Positions 27,683 through 34,368 of a stretch of 60,453 nt of DNA are shown in pieces. The position numbers and the translations under genes were made by a program. The notes under the pieces were generated by a model. The model was not told where the DNA came from. It worked only from the letters and a program-made list of their open reading frames with translations, and searched no databases. Source of the stretch: Pseudomonas tehranensis (GTDB lineage: Bacteria; Pseudomonadota; Gammaproteobacteria; Pseudomonadales; Pseudomonadaceae); NCBI RefSeq assembly GCF_014268615.1, contig NZ_JABWQV010000008.1, forward strand, positions 1 to 60,453, read 5' to 3'. Position 1 is the stretch's first letter. Every line of letters begins with the position of its first letter.

Positions 27683-27712
27683 TGTTCGGATTAACTGAGC
27701 GTTAACCGAACA
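27683..27712 (-). repeat. Long inverted repeat at the end of fliT
   Basis: TGTTCGG-(A)-TTAAC pairs with GTTAA-CCGAACA around a 5-nt loop and includes the last codons and stop of fliT (27702). No T-run follows on the minus strand, so termination of fliT by this stem is uncertain. Confidence 0.5.
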
Positions 27713-27998
27713 GATGGTAAACCTTTGCCGCGTTCTGCGCTTGATGGATCTGCGACATCTCGTCGACGATCGCCTGACGCTCGCCAGTCGCCGCCTCCAG
27801 CAGTTGCCGATAGACCCCCAGCAACTCCTCAAGATTGCTCCGCAACGCCGCCTCGTCCACCTCGGGCTCGCTCAGAACGTCTTCCATGCAGGAACGGCAC
27901 GCCAGGTCCAATTGACCGATGGCCTCCCAGTTGCGCTCGGCCAGGGCACCGACGAGGGCATCACGGGTTTGTTCGATTCGCTGCAAGACAAGACTCAT
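27702..27998 (-). CDS. fliT: FliT-like flagellar chaperone
   Basis: A 98-residue helical protein in the place where pseudomonads carry the FliT/FleP-type chaperone, just after fliS. The start ATG at 27998 (MSLVLQRIEQTRDALV) gives the usual size; the longer frame to 28046 reaches into fliS. FliT proteins bind the filament cap FliD. Sequence similarity in this family is low, so the name rests on size, helical content and position. It lies 11 nt after fliS. Confidence 0.8.
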   Translation of the reverse strand: MSLVLQRIEQTRDALVGALAERNWEAIGQLDLACRSCMEDVLSEPEVDEAALRSNLEELLGVYRQLLEAATGERQAIVDEMSQIHQAQNAAKVYHLFG

Positions 27999-28009
27999 GA
28001 GCGTGCTCC

Positions 28010-28405
28010 TTAGAATTGCGGACCAGGGGCGGCGATGGCATCCCAACCTTCCTTGACCGTGCTCAGCAGATCGGCGACTTCGTCGAGGATCTTCGGGTCG
28101 GTCTTGGCGTTGGCTTCGGCCAGGCGCTTCATCATGTAGGTATAGAGGCCATCCAGCTCGGTGACCGACTCGGCCTGGTTTTCCAGGTCCAGGCCTTCAC
28201 GTAAACCGCCAATGATGCCGATGGCCTTGCTGATCAGTACGCCTTTGTTGGCGATATCCTTACGCTCCATCGCACCCTTGGCCTGGGCAATGCGGTCCAA
28301 ACCGCCCTCCATCAGCATCTGCACCAGACGATGGGGACTTGCTTCGGAGGTTTGCGCCTGGGCGCCAATCTTCTGGTATTGGCGAAGGGCTAACATCGGA
28401 TTCAT
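28010..28405 (-). CDS. fliS: FliS, flagellin export chaperone
   Basis: A 131-residue four-helix chaperone that binds the C-terminus of flagellin before export. The start MNPMLALRQYQKIGAQAQTSEASPH and the motif PHRLVQMLMEGGLDRIAQAKGAM are characteristic. The ribosome site GAGGTAG precedes the ATG by about 5 nt. A sigma28 promoter at 28445-28471 stands directly upstream, downstream of the fliD terminator, so fliS and fliT can be expressed independently of fliD. Confidence 0.97.
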   Translation of the reverse strand: MNPMLALRQYQKIGAQAQTSEASPHRLVQMLMEGGLDRIAQAKGAMERKDIANKGVLISKAIGIIGGLREGLDLENQAESVTELDGLYTYMMKRLAEANAKTDPKILDEVADLLSTVKEGWDAIAAPGPQF

Positions 28406-28444
28406 GTTCTACCTCATCAAAAAACTTCGGTTCGTATAAACAGC

Positions 28445-28471
28445 GTATCGACGCCGCGTCAAAAAACTTTA
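28445..28471 (-). promoter_or_regulatory. Sigma28 (FliA) promoter for fliST
   Basis: On the minus strand the -35 box TAAAGTTT matches the consensus in all eight positions. After an 11-nt spacer comes GTCGATAC (consensus GCCGATAA, 6 of 8). It lies 40 nt upstream of the fliS ATG and about 14 nt beyond the fliD terminator stem. Confidence 0.75.
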
Positions 28472-28484
28472 GATCGAAAAAGCC

Positions 28485-28524
28485 GAAAGCCCGGAGCGCT
28501 GTCAAAACGCTGCCGGGCTTTTTT
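28485..28524. terminator. Terminator hairpin between fliD and fliS
   Basis: AGCCCGG-AGCG pairs with CGCT-(G)-CCGGGCT around a 9-nt loop, 15 nt after the fliD stop. On the minus strand the stem is followed by TTTCGGCTTTTTC. On the plus strand a run of six T follows, so it could stop transcription from both sides. Confidence 0.75.
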
Positions 28525-28538
28525 GTATCGGTCGAAAC

Positions 28539-29975
28539 TCAGCTATTTCTCTGTTGCGCCGTCATCGCTTCGAACATGGACGTAATGTTGCTGGCGGTGG
28601 CTTTAAGCCTGCCGACCAGGGTGTCCATGTCGTTGTACTTCTTGGTAAGTACGGCGGTGAGGGTTTCGATACGACGATCCAGGGCCAGCTGGTCTTCGAC
28701 CAGTTTTGCCTTTACGCGGTCGAGGTTCTTGGAGCGCGTGGTCAGAATGGCCTCTACATCATCGGCCGTACCCTCACCATTTTTAATACCTTCCGTGTAA
28801 GGCTTGATCGCATTTTCCATGCGTTCAAGCAGACCATTTTCACCGACAAACAGTGTCTGGATCTCCCCACCCAACTGCTTTTCGTTCAACGCTGCGCTAA
28901 ATTTCGTGCTATCGAAATCCAGAGCACCGGTCGACTGATTGGTGGTGATCCCTAACTGAGATAGAACAGTCAGCTTGTCACCGGCGCCGGTTTGCGACAA
29001 CGGACCACGAATGGCTGCCAAAATCGAGCGCGGTAACGAATCACCGGTCAGTGCGGCCGGGACAGAGTTGCCTTCGGCATCTGTGGTCGGCTTGGTCAGG
29101 GATGTCACGGCTTTCGCAATAGCGTTATAGGCATCAACAAACTTCTGGATCGAAGCTTTCAAACCGTCGGCATTGGGGGCAACAGTGACGGTCGTCGGGC
29201 CGGTTTTTTCGACGAGCAACGTCATGCTCAGGCCCGAGATGACGTTGTCCAGTTTATTGGTCGGACTGGTCATCGATAGTCCGTCGACAGTGAATACTGC
29301 GTCCTTGGCGAGACTGATCGAACCTGAGGAGGTTGCGCTAGGCGTGCCCATCAAAGTAGAGCCGTCCGCCGCCAAGCTGGCGATACCGCTGAGGGAGATA
29401 TCGTTACCCGCACCGGTTTTGGTCGACCCCACCACCAGACGCGAACCGAAACTGTCAGTCACGATGTTGGCGGTCAATCCACTGGAGGAGTATTTACTAT
29501 TGATGGCGTCCCGCACCGATTGCAGTGTCGCGTCGGCGGGTATCTCTAGAGCGTAATTAGTCCCGCCCTGACTGATAGTCAGCGTACCGGCCTCCACCGC
29601 ACTGGAAGTACCACCGGCGAATGCGGCGGTCGCAACCTTTGAAGAAGTCGCCAGCGTATCGACGTCTATCGAGTAGGTACCGCTCACCGCCGAGTTGCCG
29701 GCCGTCACCGTCAGCGCGCTGGTATTGGCTGAAGTCGCGGCCACTCCGGTAAATTGAGGCGTGGTGGTACTGCCCAAGCCTTTAAGAGCAGACTGGAATG
29801 TAGCCAGCAGCGACCTCAGGGTGCCAATCCCGGAGATATTGGCCGTGTTCGTCTTGGTGGCACGGTCGATCTGACCCTGCTTGGCTGCTTTGTCAGAATC
29901 CACCAATGCCTTGACGATAGCACCGGTATCAAGGCCAGAGCCTAAACCCAAGCCAGGTAGAATTGGACTTGCCAT
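28539..29975 (-). CDS. fliD: FliD, filament cap protein
   Basis: A 478-residue secreted cap protein that folds flagellin onto the filament tip. The N-terminal region starts MASPILPGLGLGSGLDTGAIVKALVD, typical of FliD. The variable central domains (about 80-330) are rich in Thr, Ser and Gly. The C-terminal coiled coil includes LDRRIETLTAVLTKKYNDMDTLVGRLKATASNITSMF. It follows flaG with an 82-nt gap holding a sigma54-like element and ends at a terminator. Confidence 0.97.
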   Translation of the reverse strand: MASPILPGLGLGSGLDTGAIVKALVDSDKAAKQGQIDRATKTNTANISGIGTLRSLLATFQSALKGLGSTTTPQFTGVAATSANTSALTVTAGNSAVSGTYSIDVDTLATSSKVATAAFAGGTSSAVEAGTLTISQGGTNYALEIPADATLQSVRDAINSKYSSSGLTANIVTDSFGSRLVVGSTKTGAGNDISLSGIASLAADGSTLMGTPSATSSGSISLAKDAVFTVDGLSMTSPTNKLDNVISGLSMTLLVEKTGPTTVTVAPNADGLKASIQKFVDAYNAIAKAVTSLTKPTTDAEGNSVPAALTGDSLPRSILAAIRGPLSQTGAGDKLTVLSQLGITTNQSTGALDFDSTKFSAALNEKQLGGEIQTLFVGENGLLERMENAIKPYTEGIKNGEGTADDVEAILTTRSKNLDRVKAKLVEDQLALDRRIETLTAVLTKKYNDMDTLVGRLKATASNITSMFEAMTAQQRNS

Positions 29976-30037
29976 GTGGGACTCCCTTCAGTGTGCCGCC
30001 GGCCTTTTGACCTTTACAACGCTCAAAAGAACCCAAC

Positions 30038-30053
30038 AACAAAATTCGTGCCA
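30038..30053 (-). promoter_or_regulatory. Probable sigma54 promoter for fliD
   Basis: TGGCACGAATTTTGTT on the minus strand has a perfect -24 box but TTGT in place of TTGC at -12. It lies 62 nt before the fliD ATG and just past the flaG stop. fliD is known to be sigma54- and FleQ-dependent in P. aeruginosa. Confidence 0.55.
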
Positions 30054-30057
30054 GCTG

Positions 30058-30423
30058 TCAGGCTTGTGCGCTGAACAACAGGCTGCTTGCATCATTCAAA
30101 CTGTTCGCCAGTTTAAGCACTTCTTCATTTGGGATCTGGCGAATCACTTCACCGGAACCACTGGCAATCACTTTGACGACCACTTTGCCTGAAGGCTCAT
30201 CGATTGAGAACTCCAGGTTGCGCTTGACCGACTGAACGAAGGTTTCGATTTCCTGAACCGCCCTCTTCAGCTTCTCCTGCTCGGCCTCAGCGTCTTTGGG
30301 TTCATCCTTGACCGGTACCACGCTGGCAACATCGGCCCGAGGCTTCTCCACTGGCTTGTCGGCAATTGTCGTCGCCGGCTTCGCAGCTGGATAAGACAAG
30401 TTCAGCTTCACGCTCATATCCAT
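30058..30423 (-). CDS. flaG: FlaG family protein
   Basis: A 121-residue small protein of the FlaG family found between flagellin and fliD genes; it influences filament length in other bacteria. The N-terminal half is Lys/Pro/Ala-rich and looks disordered. The conserved C-terminal part contains LEFSIDEPSGKVVVKVIASGSGEVIRQIPNEE, read in two blocks around residues 70-105. The ATG at 30423 is chosen because AGGTG lies 6 nt upstream; an ATG two codons earlier is possible. It follows the fliC terminator by about 20 nt and so is probably read by partial read-through. Confidence 0.92.
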   Translation of the reverse strand: MDMSVKLNLSYPAAKPATTIADKPVEKPRADVASVVPVKDEPKDAEAEQEKLKRAVQEIETFVQSVKRNLEFSIDEPSGKVVVKVIASGSGEVIRQIPNEEVLKLANSLNDASSLLFSAQA

Positions 30424-30443
30424 GTCCATCACCTCTTGAACGG

Positions 30444-30479
30444 AAAAAGCGAGAGAGCACGCAAGCGCACTCCCCCGCT
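30444..30479 (-). terminator. Intrinsic terminator of fliC
   Basis: On the minus strand AGCGGGGGAGTGCG pairs, with several G-T wobbles, with GTGCTCTCTCGCT around a tiny loop, followed by five T residues. It begins 17 nt after the fliC stop. Confidence 0.75.
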
Positions 30480-30495
30480 AAAACTCATCCAGCTA

Positions 30496-31347
30496 TTACT
30501 GAAGCAGCTTCAGTACAGCGGATGGCAGCTGGTTGGCCTGAGCCAGAACCGAAGTGGAAGCCTGTTGCAGAGTCTGCTGCTTGGTCAGCTGGGCAGTTTC
30601 AGCAGCGAAGTCGGTGTCTTGAACGCGACCCAGTGCAGCGGCGGCGTTTTCGTTGACGTTCTGCAGGTTGGAGATGGTGCTGGTCAGACGGTTCTGTGCA
30701 GCACCGAGGTCAGCACGGCTGGCGTTGATGGTGGCCAGAGCAGCGTCGATTGCGACGATTGCTGCTGCGGTGTTGGTTTCAGCAGTGTCACTGTCAACAG
30801 CGCTGATCACGATGGTGCCAGAGTCAACACCCAGAGTCGATGCATCGAAGCTGTCGCTCAGAGTCAAAGTGATCTGGTTGGTAGCGCCAGTGTTGGAACC
30901 GACCTGGAAGGTCATGGTGCCAGCGGAACCGTCGATCAGGTTCTTGCCGTTCAGGTTGGTCGAATCGGCGATACGGGTCAGCTCGTCCGACATCTGGGCA
31001 AATTCTTTGTCCAGAGCAACACGGTCAGCAGTGCCGTTGTTGTCGTTTCGAGCCTGTACTGCCAGTTCACGCATACGCTGCAGAATGTTGGTGGATTCCT
31101 GCAGTGCGCCTTCAGCGGTCTGAGCGATGGAGATACCATCGTTGGCGTTTTTGATCGCAACGGTTTGACCGCGGATTTGCGAGGTCATACGGGTAGAGAT
31201 CTGCAGGCCGGCGGCGTCGTCTTTGGCGCTGTTGATTTTCAGGCCGGAAGACAGACGAGTCATCGAAGTGGACAGTGCATCGGAAGCCTTGTTCAGGTTC
31301 TTTTGAACGTTCAACGATGTGACGTTAGTGTTTACTGTTAAAGCCAT
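30496..31347 (-). CDS. fliC: Flagellin FliC (short, 283 residues)
   Basis: The filament subunit. The conserved N-terminal D0/D1 part (residues 1-140) and C-terminal part (about 195-283, ending LPSAVLKLLQ) flank a very short variable region of about 50 residues rich in Ser, Thr and Asp. This variable region is the likely O-glycosylation surface, as in P. syringae flagellin of similar length. The flg22-type region is residues 30-51 (core KINSAKDDAAGLQIS), and the TLR5 contact-type motif ILQRMRELAVQARN is intact. GAGGA sits 7 nt before the ATG. A sigma28 promoter lies 81-107 nt upstream and a terminator follows. Confidence 0.98.
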   Translation of the reverse strand: MALTVNTNVTSLNVQKNLNKASDALSTSMTRLSSGLKINSAKDDAAGLQISTRMTSQIRGQTVAIKNANDGISIAQTAEGALQESTNILQRMRELAVQARNDNNGTADRVALDKEFAQMSDELTRIADSTNLNGKNLIDGSAGTMTFQVGSNTGATNQITLTLSDSFDASTLGVDSGTIVISAVDSDTAETNTAAAIVAIDAALATINASRADLGAAQNRLTSTISNLQNVNENAAAALGRVQDTDFAAETAQLTKQQTLQQASTSVLAQANQLPSAVLKLLQ

Positions 31348-31427
31348 GACGAATTCCTCGTTGGTTGGGTACTGCGGCTTCCGGCCCTGGCAACCGCCGG
31401 GTGTGGCCTAGAGAACCTTCGTAATAG

Positions 31428-31454
31428 TTATCGTCGTAATCGGAACTTGCTTTA
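31428..31454 (-). promoter_or_regulatory. Sigma28 (FliA) promoter for fliC
   Basis: On the minus strand TAAAGCAA is followed after exactly 11 nt by GACGATAA, one mismatch from the -10 consensus GCCGATAA. The predicted leader is about 75 nt. Confidence 0.9.
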
Positions 31455-31473
31455 GCGGTTTTTTCAAATAATT

Positions 31474-31489
31474 TGCCATCAGGGTGCCA
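31474..31489 (-). promoter_or_regulatory. Sigma54-like element upstream of the fliC promoter
   Basis: TGGCACCCTGATGGCA on the minus strand has a perfect -24 box and GG and GC 10 nt apart, but TGGC at -12 instead of TTGC. It lies 20 nt upstream of the sigma28 -35 box. It may be a decoy, a minor second promoter or chance. The rest of the 254-nt gap between the 89-aa gene and fliC shows no terminator. Confidence 0.3.
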
Positions 31490-31601
31490 CCCCTCGTAAA
31501 TCAAGGACTTGGCAGAGGCTAGGAGGTAGAAAAATGACGTCAGGGAAATGCCAGGGCCATCCTTCTATCAAGCAGGAGCCCTAGCTGAGAGGAAAAAGGA
31601 C

Positions 31602-31871
31602 TTAAACCGTCTGACCAGTGGTCAACAGGTCAACCAGCTCGTACTCAAGATAATCCGCCAGCGAGAGCCAGTTCTGAGCCTGCTGATCGTTGAACATCAA
31701 GCCAAGCAAACCACCCCACGATGACTGGACATCGCCAGGCATAAGCTCGACAAAAGGCTGGGCCGCCTCGACCACTGCAACCATCGCCAGCCCCGCCTCG
31801 ACATCGCGGCCAAGACGAAACAGCCGAGCACACCGGCGCGCCTCTTCGATCACACCCTCAAGGCCGCTCAT
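31602..31871 (-). CDS. Small protein of unknown function between Maf gene and fliC
   Basis: An 89-residue acidic protein that I do not recognise. It looks largely helical, with no signal peptide or membrane segment. The C-terminal half holds a Trp/Leu-rich stretch (SSWGGLLGLMFNDQQAQNW and LADYLEYELVDLL). Its ATG overlaps the stop of the Maf gene (ATGA, 4 nt), so it is translationally coupled to it, and fliC follows. From context it may assist flagellin glycosylation or export, for example as an adaptor; this is inference only. Confidence 0.8.
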   Translation of the reverse strand: MSGLEGVIEEARRCARLFRLGRDVEAGLAMVAVVEAAQPFVELMPGDVQSSWGGLLGLMFNDQQAQNWLSLADYLEYELVDLLTTGQTV

Positions 31872-33160
31872 CGCACAAACTCCGGATGAAAAGCAGTGCC
31901 CACGATCATCGCTCCATCTCGACTGCTGTTATAAAAGCGCACCTGAGGGTGCCTGGCGACAAATCGCTCCAGCTCACACAAATAGCTACGGAAGTTGAGC
32001 TGAGTCTTTACCCGCTGGCCATGGCCATCAAGCACCCAGTGCCTGGATGCGTCCAACTGTGGCCCCAGGTCGCCGTCGCCCCACCCCGCATGGGTCTTGT
32101 CATGGGGAAAAGCGAAATCTGCCCCGAACAAAGTGACCTGCGCTGCGCCCACCCTGACGGCCAGGTCCACGGCCGGATGAATCACGCTGCCACCTACGTA
32201 CAGCTCGCCCCGAGGCAGTTGCTGGCGCATTTGATGATAGACAGGGCTGGCGGAATAACCGGCGTAACGCCGCCCCTGCCACGCCTCAATCACAGACGGA
32301 TCAGCCATTGGCAGGTAAACCAGGGCAATATCGCCGGTGTCTTCGGGCGGAAGGTGGCGCGCCGAAATGCGTTGATCAATGCTGACCACGATATCCGGTC
32401 GGATGCCCTGGGTGATCAAGGGCCGATAGGCCGTATCGACACAGATCAACAGCGGCCGCTCGGCTTGGCTATTCAAGCCGCGCAGTCTCTCGAAATGTTG
32501 CTCAAGGCTGGGACCGGTGGCAACAACGAACGCCTCACGCCCCTTGAACGCGCCGAACAGCTCGGCAACATCGCGGTCGTCCCGCACGAGATTGAATGTC
32601 GATTGCAGCCGCTCGACGATCTCGGGGGCTTGAGGATCGAACTCCCGATTAGTGAAGTCCAGATGAATTTCGCTGATCAGGCGATCACGAATCTTGGCAC
32701 TGTAATCATCGGCCAGTACCAGCTCGGTGGGGAGCGCGAAGAATGGCAACTGGATTTCCGCCAGATCGCCCGCGTAGAGCAACACCACCCTGGGATCGGC
32801 AAGCCATGGCATCTGATCCAGTACCTGCAGTACCAGGGAAAACACCGCGCCGTTGAGAACATGAACATACAACCGCTCGAGCCCTGCCCGCTCCAGCAAG
32901 CGGTTTTGCAGGTCGCCTAACCCGGTGCCGTAGACATGCACCATGGTGGCGTCCTGCGGCAGACTGGTCGCTTGCAGTTCGGCTTCGGCGAGACGGTCAT
33001 GCCGGCTGGTCAGCTGGATGCCGTTGATGCTCAGGGTCGAACCCAGGCCCTCCACCAGATCGGCCTGCAACTCATCGGTATTCTCCAGCAGCAACCGCTG
33101 AGCCAGAGCCGGCCAGCGCTGCTCGATGACCTGGAAGTTGCGCTCAAAGAACTCGCTCAT
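31868..33160 (-). CDS. Maf-type flagellin glycosyltransferase (DUF115 / MptE-like)
   Basis: A 430-residue protein of the motility-associated-factor family, enzymes that attach pseudaminic or legionaminic acid to flagellin in the cytoplasm. Landmarks are VVATGPSLEQHF near residue 215, DIVVSIDQRI, YVGGSVIHPAVDLAVRVGA and VTLFGADFAFPHDKTHAGWG near residue 345, followed by a C-terminal helical part. The pse genes upstream make the expected donor, CMP-pseudaminic acid. I choose the ATG at 33160 because the ATG at 33178 lies only 6 nt from the terminator T-tract upstream. Neither has a strong ribosome site. Confidence 0.85.
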   Translation of the reverse strand: MSEFFERNFQVIEQRWPALAQRLLLENTDELQADLVEGLGSTLSINGIQLTSRHDRLAEAELQATSLPQDATMVHVYGTGLGDLQNRLLERAGLERLYVHVLNGAVFSLVLQVLDQMPWLADPRVVLLYAGDLAEIQLPFFALPTELVLADDYSAKIRDRLISEIHLDFTNREFDPQAPEIVERLQSTFNLVRDDRDVAELFGAFKGREAFVVATGPSLEQHFERLRGLNSQAERPLLICVDTAYRPLITQGIRPDIVVSIDQRISARHLPPEDTGDIALVYLPMADPSVIEAWQGRRYAGYSASPVYHQMRQQLPRGELYVGGSVIHPAVDLAVRVGAAQVTLFGADFAFPHDKTHAGWGDGDLGPQLDASRHWVLDGHGQRVKTQLNFRSYLCELERFVARHPQVRFYNSSRDGAMIVGTAFHPEFVR

Positions 33161-33183
33161 GGCGTCTCGCTTTTCCATCGGGC

Positions 33184-33225
33184 AAAAAAATAGCGTTCAA
33201 GGTTACACCTTGGACGCTATTTTTT
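33184..33225. terminator. Strong bidirectional terminator before the Maf gene
   Basis: AAAAAAATAGCGT-T-CAAGG faces CCTTG-G-ACGCTATTTTTT over a 5-nt loop: an 11-bp GC/AT stem extended by an A/T run. On the minus strand it ends in seven T, 19 nt after the FabH-like stop. Confidence 0.92.
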
Positions 33226-33244
33226 GTGCTCAGGCTTTAACGGC

Positions 33245-34171
33245 TCAAGGACGATAAATGATCGCCGAGCCCCAGGACAGGCCCACGCCAAAACCACTTA
33301 ACGCCACGCGTTTCCAGTCGGAATCGAGCACGTGCTTTTCCAACAGCAATGGAATGCTCGACGACACGGTGTTCCCGGTCTCGACCATGTCCTTGATGAA
33401 CTTCTCCGGCTCACCTTCGAAACGCCGGGCCACCGCATCGACAATCGCTGCGCTGCCCTGGTGAATGCAAAAGGCATCAATGTCGCTGGCTTGCAGATCG
33501 GAATCGGCGAGCAATTCATGCAAATGGGCCGGCACCTTGATCAAGGCGAAATTGAACACCTGGCGGCCGTTCATGAAGAACACGCCGTCGCTGACCTTCA
33601 GGTGCGGTGCACCGGAACCGTCGGTGCCGAACTTGGCCTTGCCCAAATGCCAGGGTGCATCCTCGCCCATCCAGGTAGCGGTGGCGGCGTCGCCAAACAA
33701 CATCGTGGTGTTGCGATCTTCCGGATCAACGATTTTCGAATACGGGTCCGCCGTTATCAGCAGGCCATTTTTCAGGCCGGCAGCTTCCATGAAGCCCTTG
33801 ATGGCGTAGATACCATAGACATAACCCGAGCAGCCCAGGGAAATATCAAACGCCGCCACGGTGGTCGGCAAGCCGAGCTTGTCCTGAACGATGGCCGCCG
33901 TATGAGGCAAGCCTTCTTCGTCGCCGTTCTGGGTAACGACGATCAGTACATCGACAGATTCGCGCTTGAGGCCGGGATTGTTGGCAAACAGCGCATTGGC
34001 CGCTTCTACACAAAGGTCCGAGGTTTCCTGCCCGTCATCCTTGCGCGGCAAGAAGGCGGAACCGATCTTGCCCAGGATGAACTCTTCATCCTTGTCAAAC
34101 TTCGCACCTTGTGCGTAATTATCCACGCCGGCTACAGGAACGTAGCTCGCAATGCCTTTTATGCCAATCAT
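33245..34171 (-). CDS. FabH-like 3-oxoacyl-ACP synthase III
   Basis: A 308-residue condensing enzyme of the KAS III fold. The catalytic triad is present: Cys114 (DISLGCSGYVYG), His237 (FCIHQGS, where FabH has HQAN) and Asn267 (GNTVSSSIP). Housekeeping FabH starts fatty acid synthesis. Copies next to flagellin-glycosylation genes (also in the P. aeruginosa PAK island) are thought to make a short acyl group for the glycan. No acyl carrier protein gene is seen nearby. It stands alone: 197 nt after pseI with no clear promoter, and closed by a strong terminator. Confidence 0.85.
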   Translation of the reverse strand: MIGIKGIASYVPVAGVDNYAQGAKFDKDEEFILGKIGSAFLPRKDDGQETSDLCVEAANALFANNPGLKRESVDVLIVVTQNGDEEGLPHTAAIVQDKLGLPTTVAAFDISLGCSGYVYGIYAIKGFMEAAGLKNGLLITADPYSKIVDPEDRNTTMLFGDAATATWMGEDAPWHLGKAKFGTDGSGAPHLKVSDGVFFMNGRQVFNFALIKVPAHLHELLADSDLQASDIDAFCIHQGSAAIVDAVARRFEGEPEKFIKDMVETGNTVSSSIPLLLEKHVLDSDWKRVALSGFGVGLSWGSAIIYRP

Positions 34172-34368
34172 TACGGCTTCCCAATTAAAAACAGCCCAAT
34201 ACCACCGCTCGCAAGGATTCGAGGGGCGCCGACAAACGGGAAGTGTAAAGGGCTATCACTGGGCCTGATAAGGGCCAGGCGCCATCTTCCCGGTCAATAC
34301 AATACAGTGAAGATGCGCGTTATGACTCACAGGTCACGCGATTTTACTGATTAAGCTCGATCATAATG

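Noticed and set aside
34172..34368. Possible sigma70 promoter before the FabH-like gene (TTGACC with a distant CCCTTA or TTATCA)
   Set aside because: Either the -10 box or the spacing is poor; not strong enough to list as a feature.
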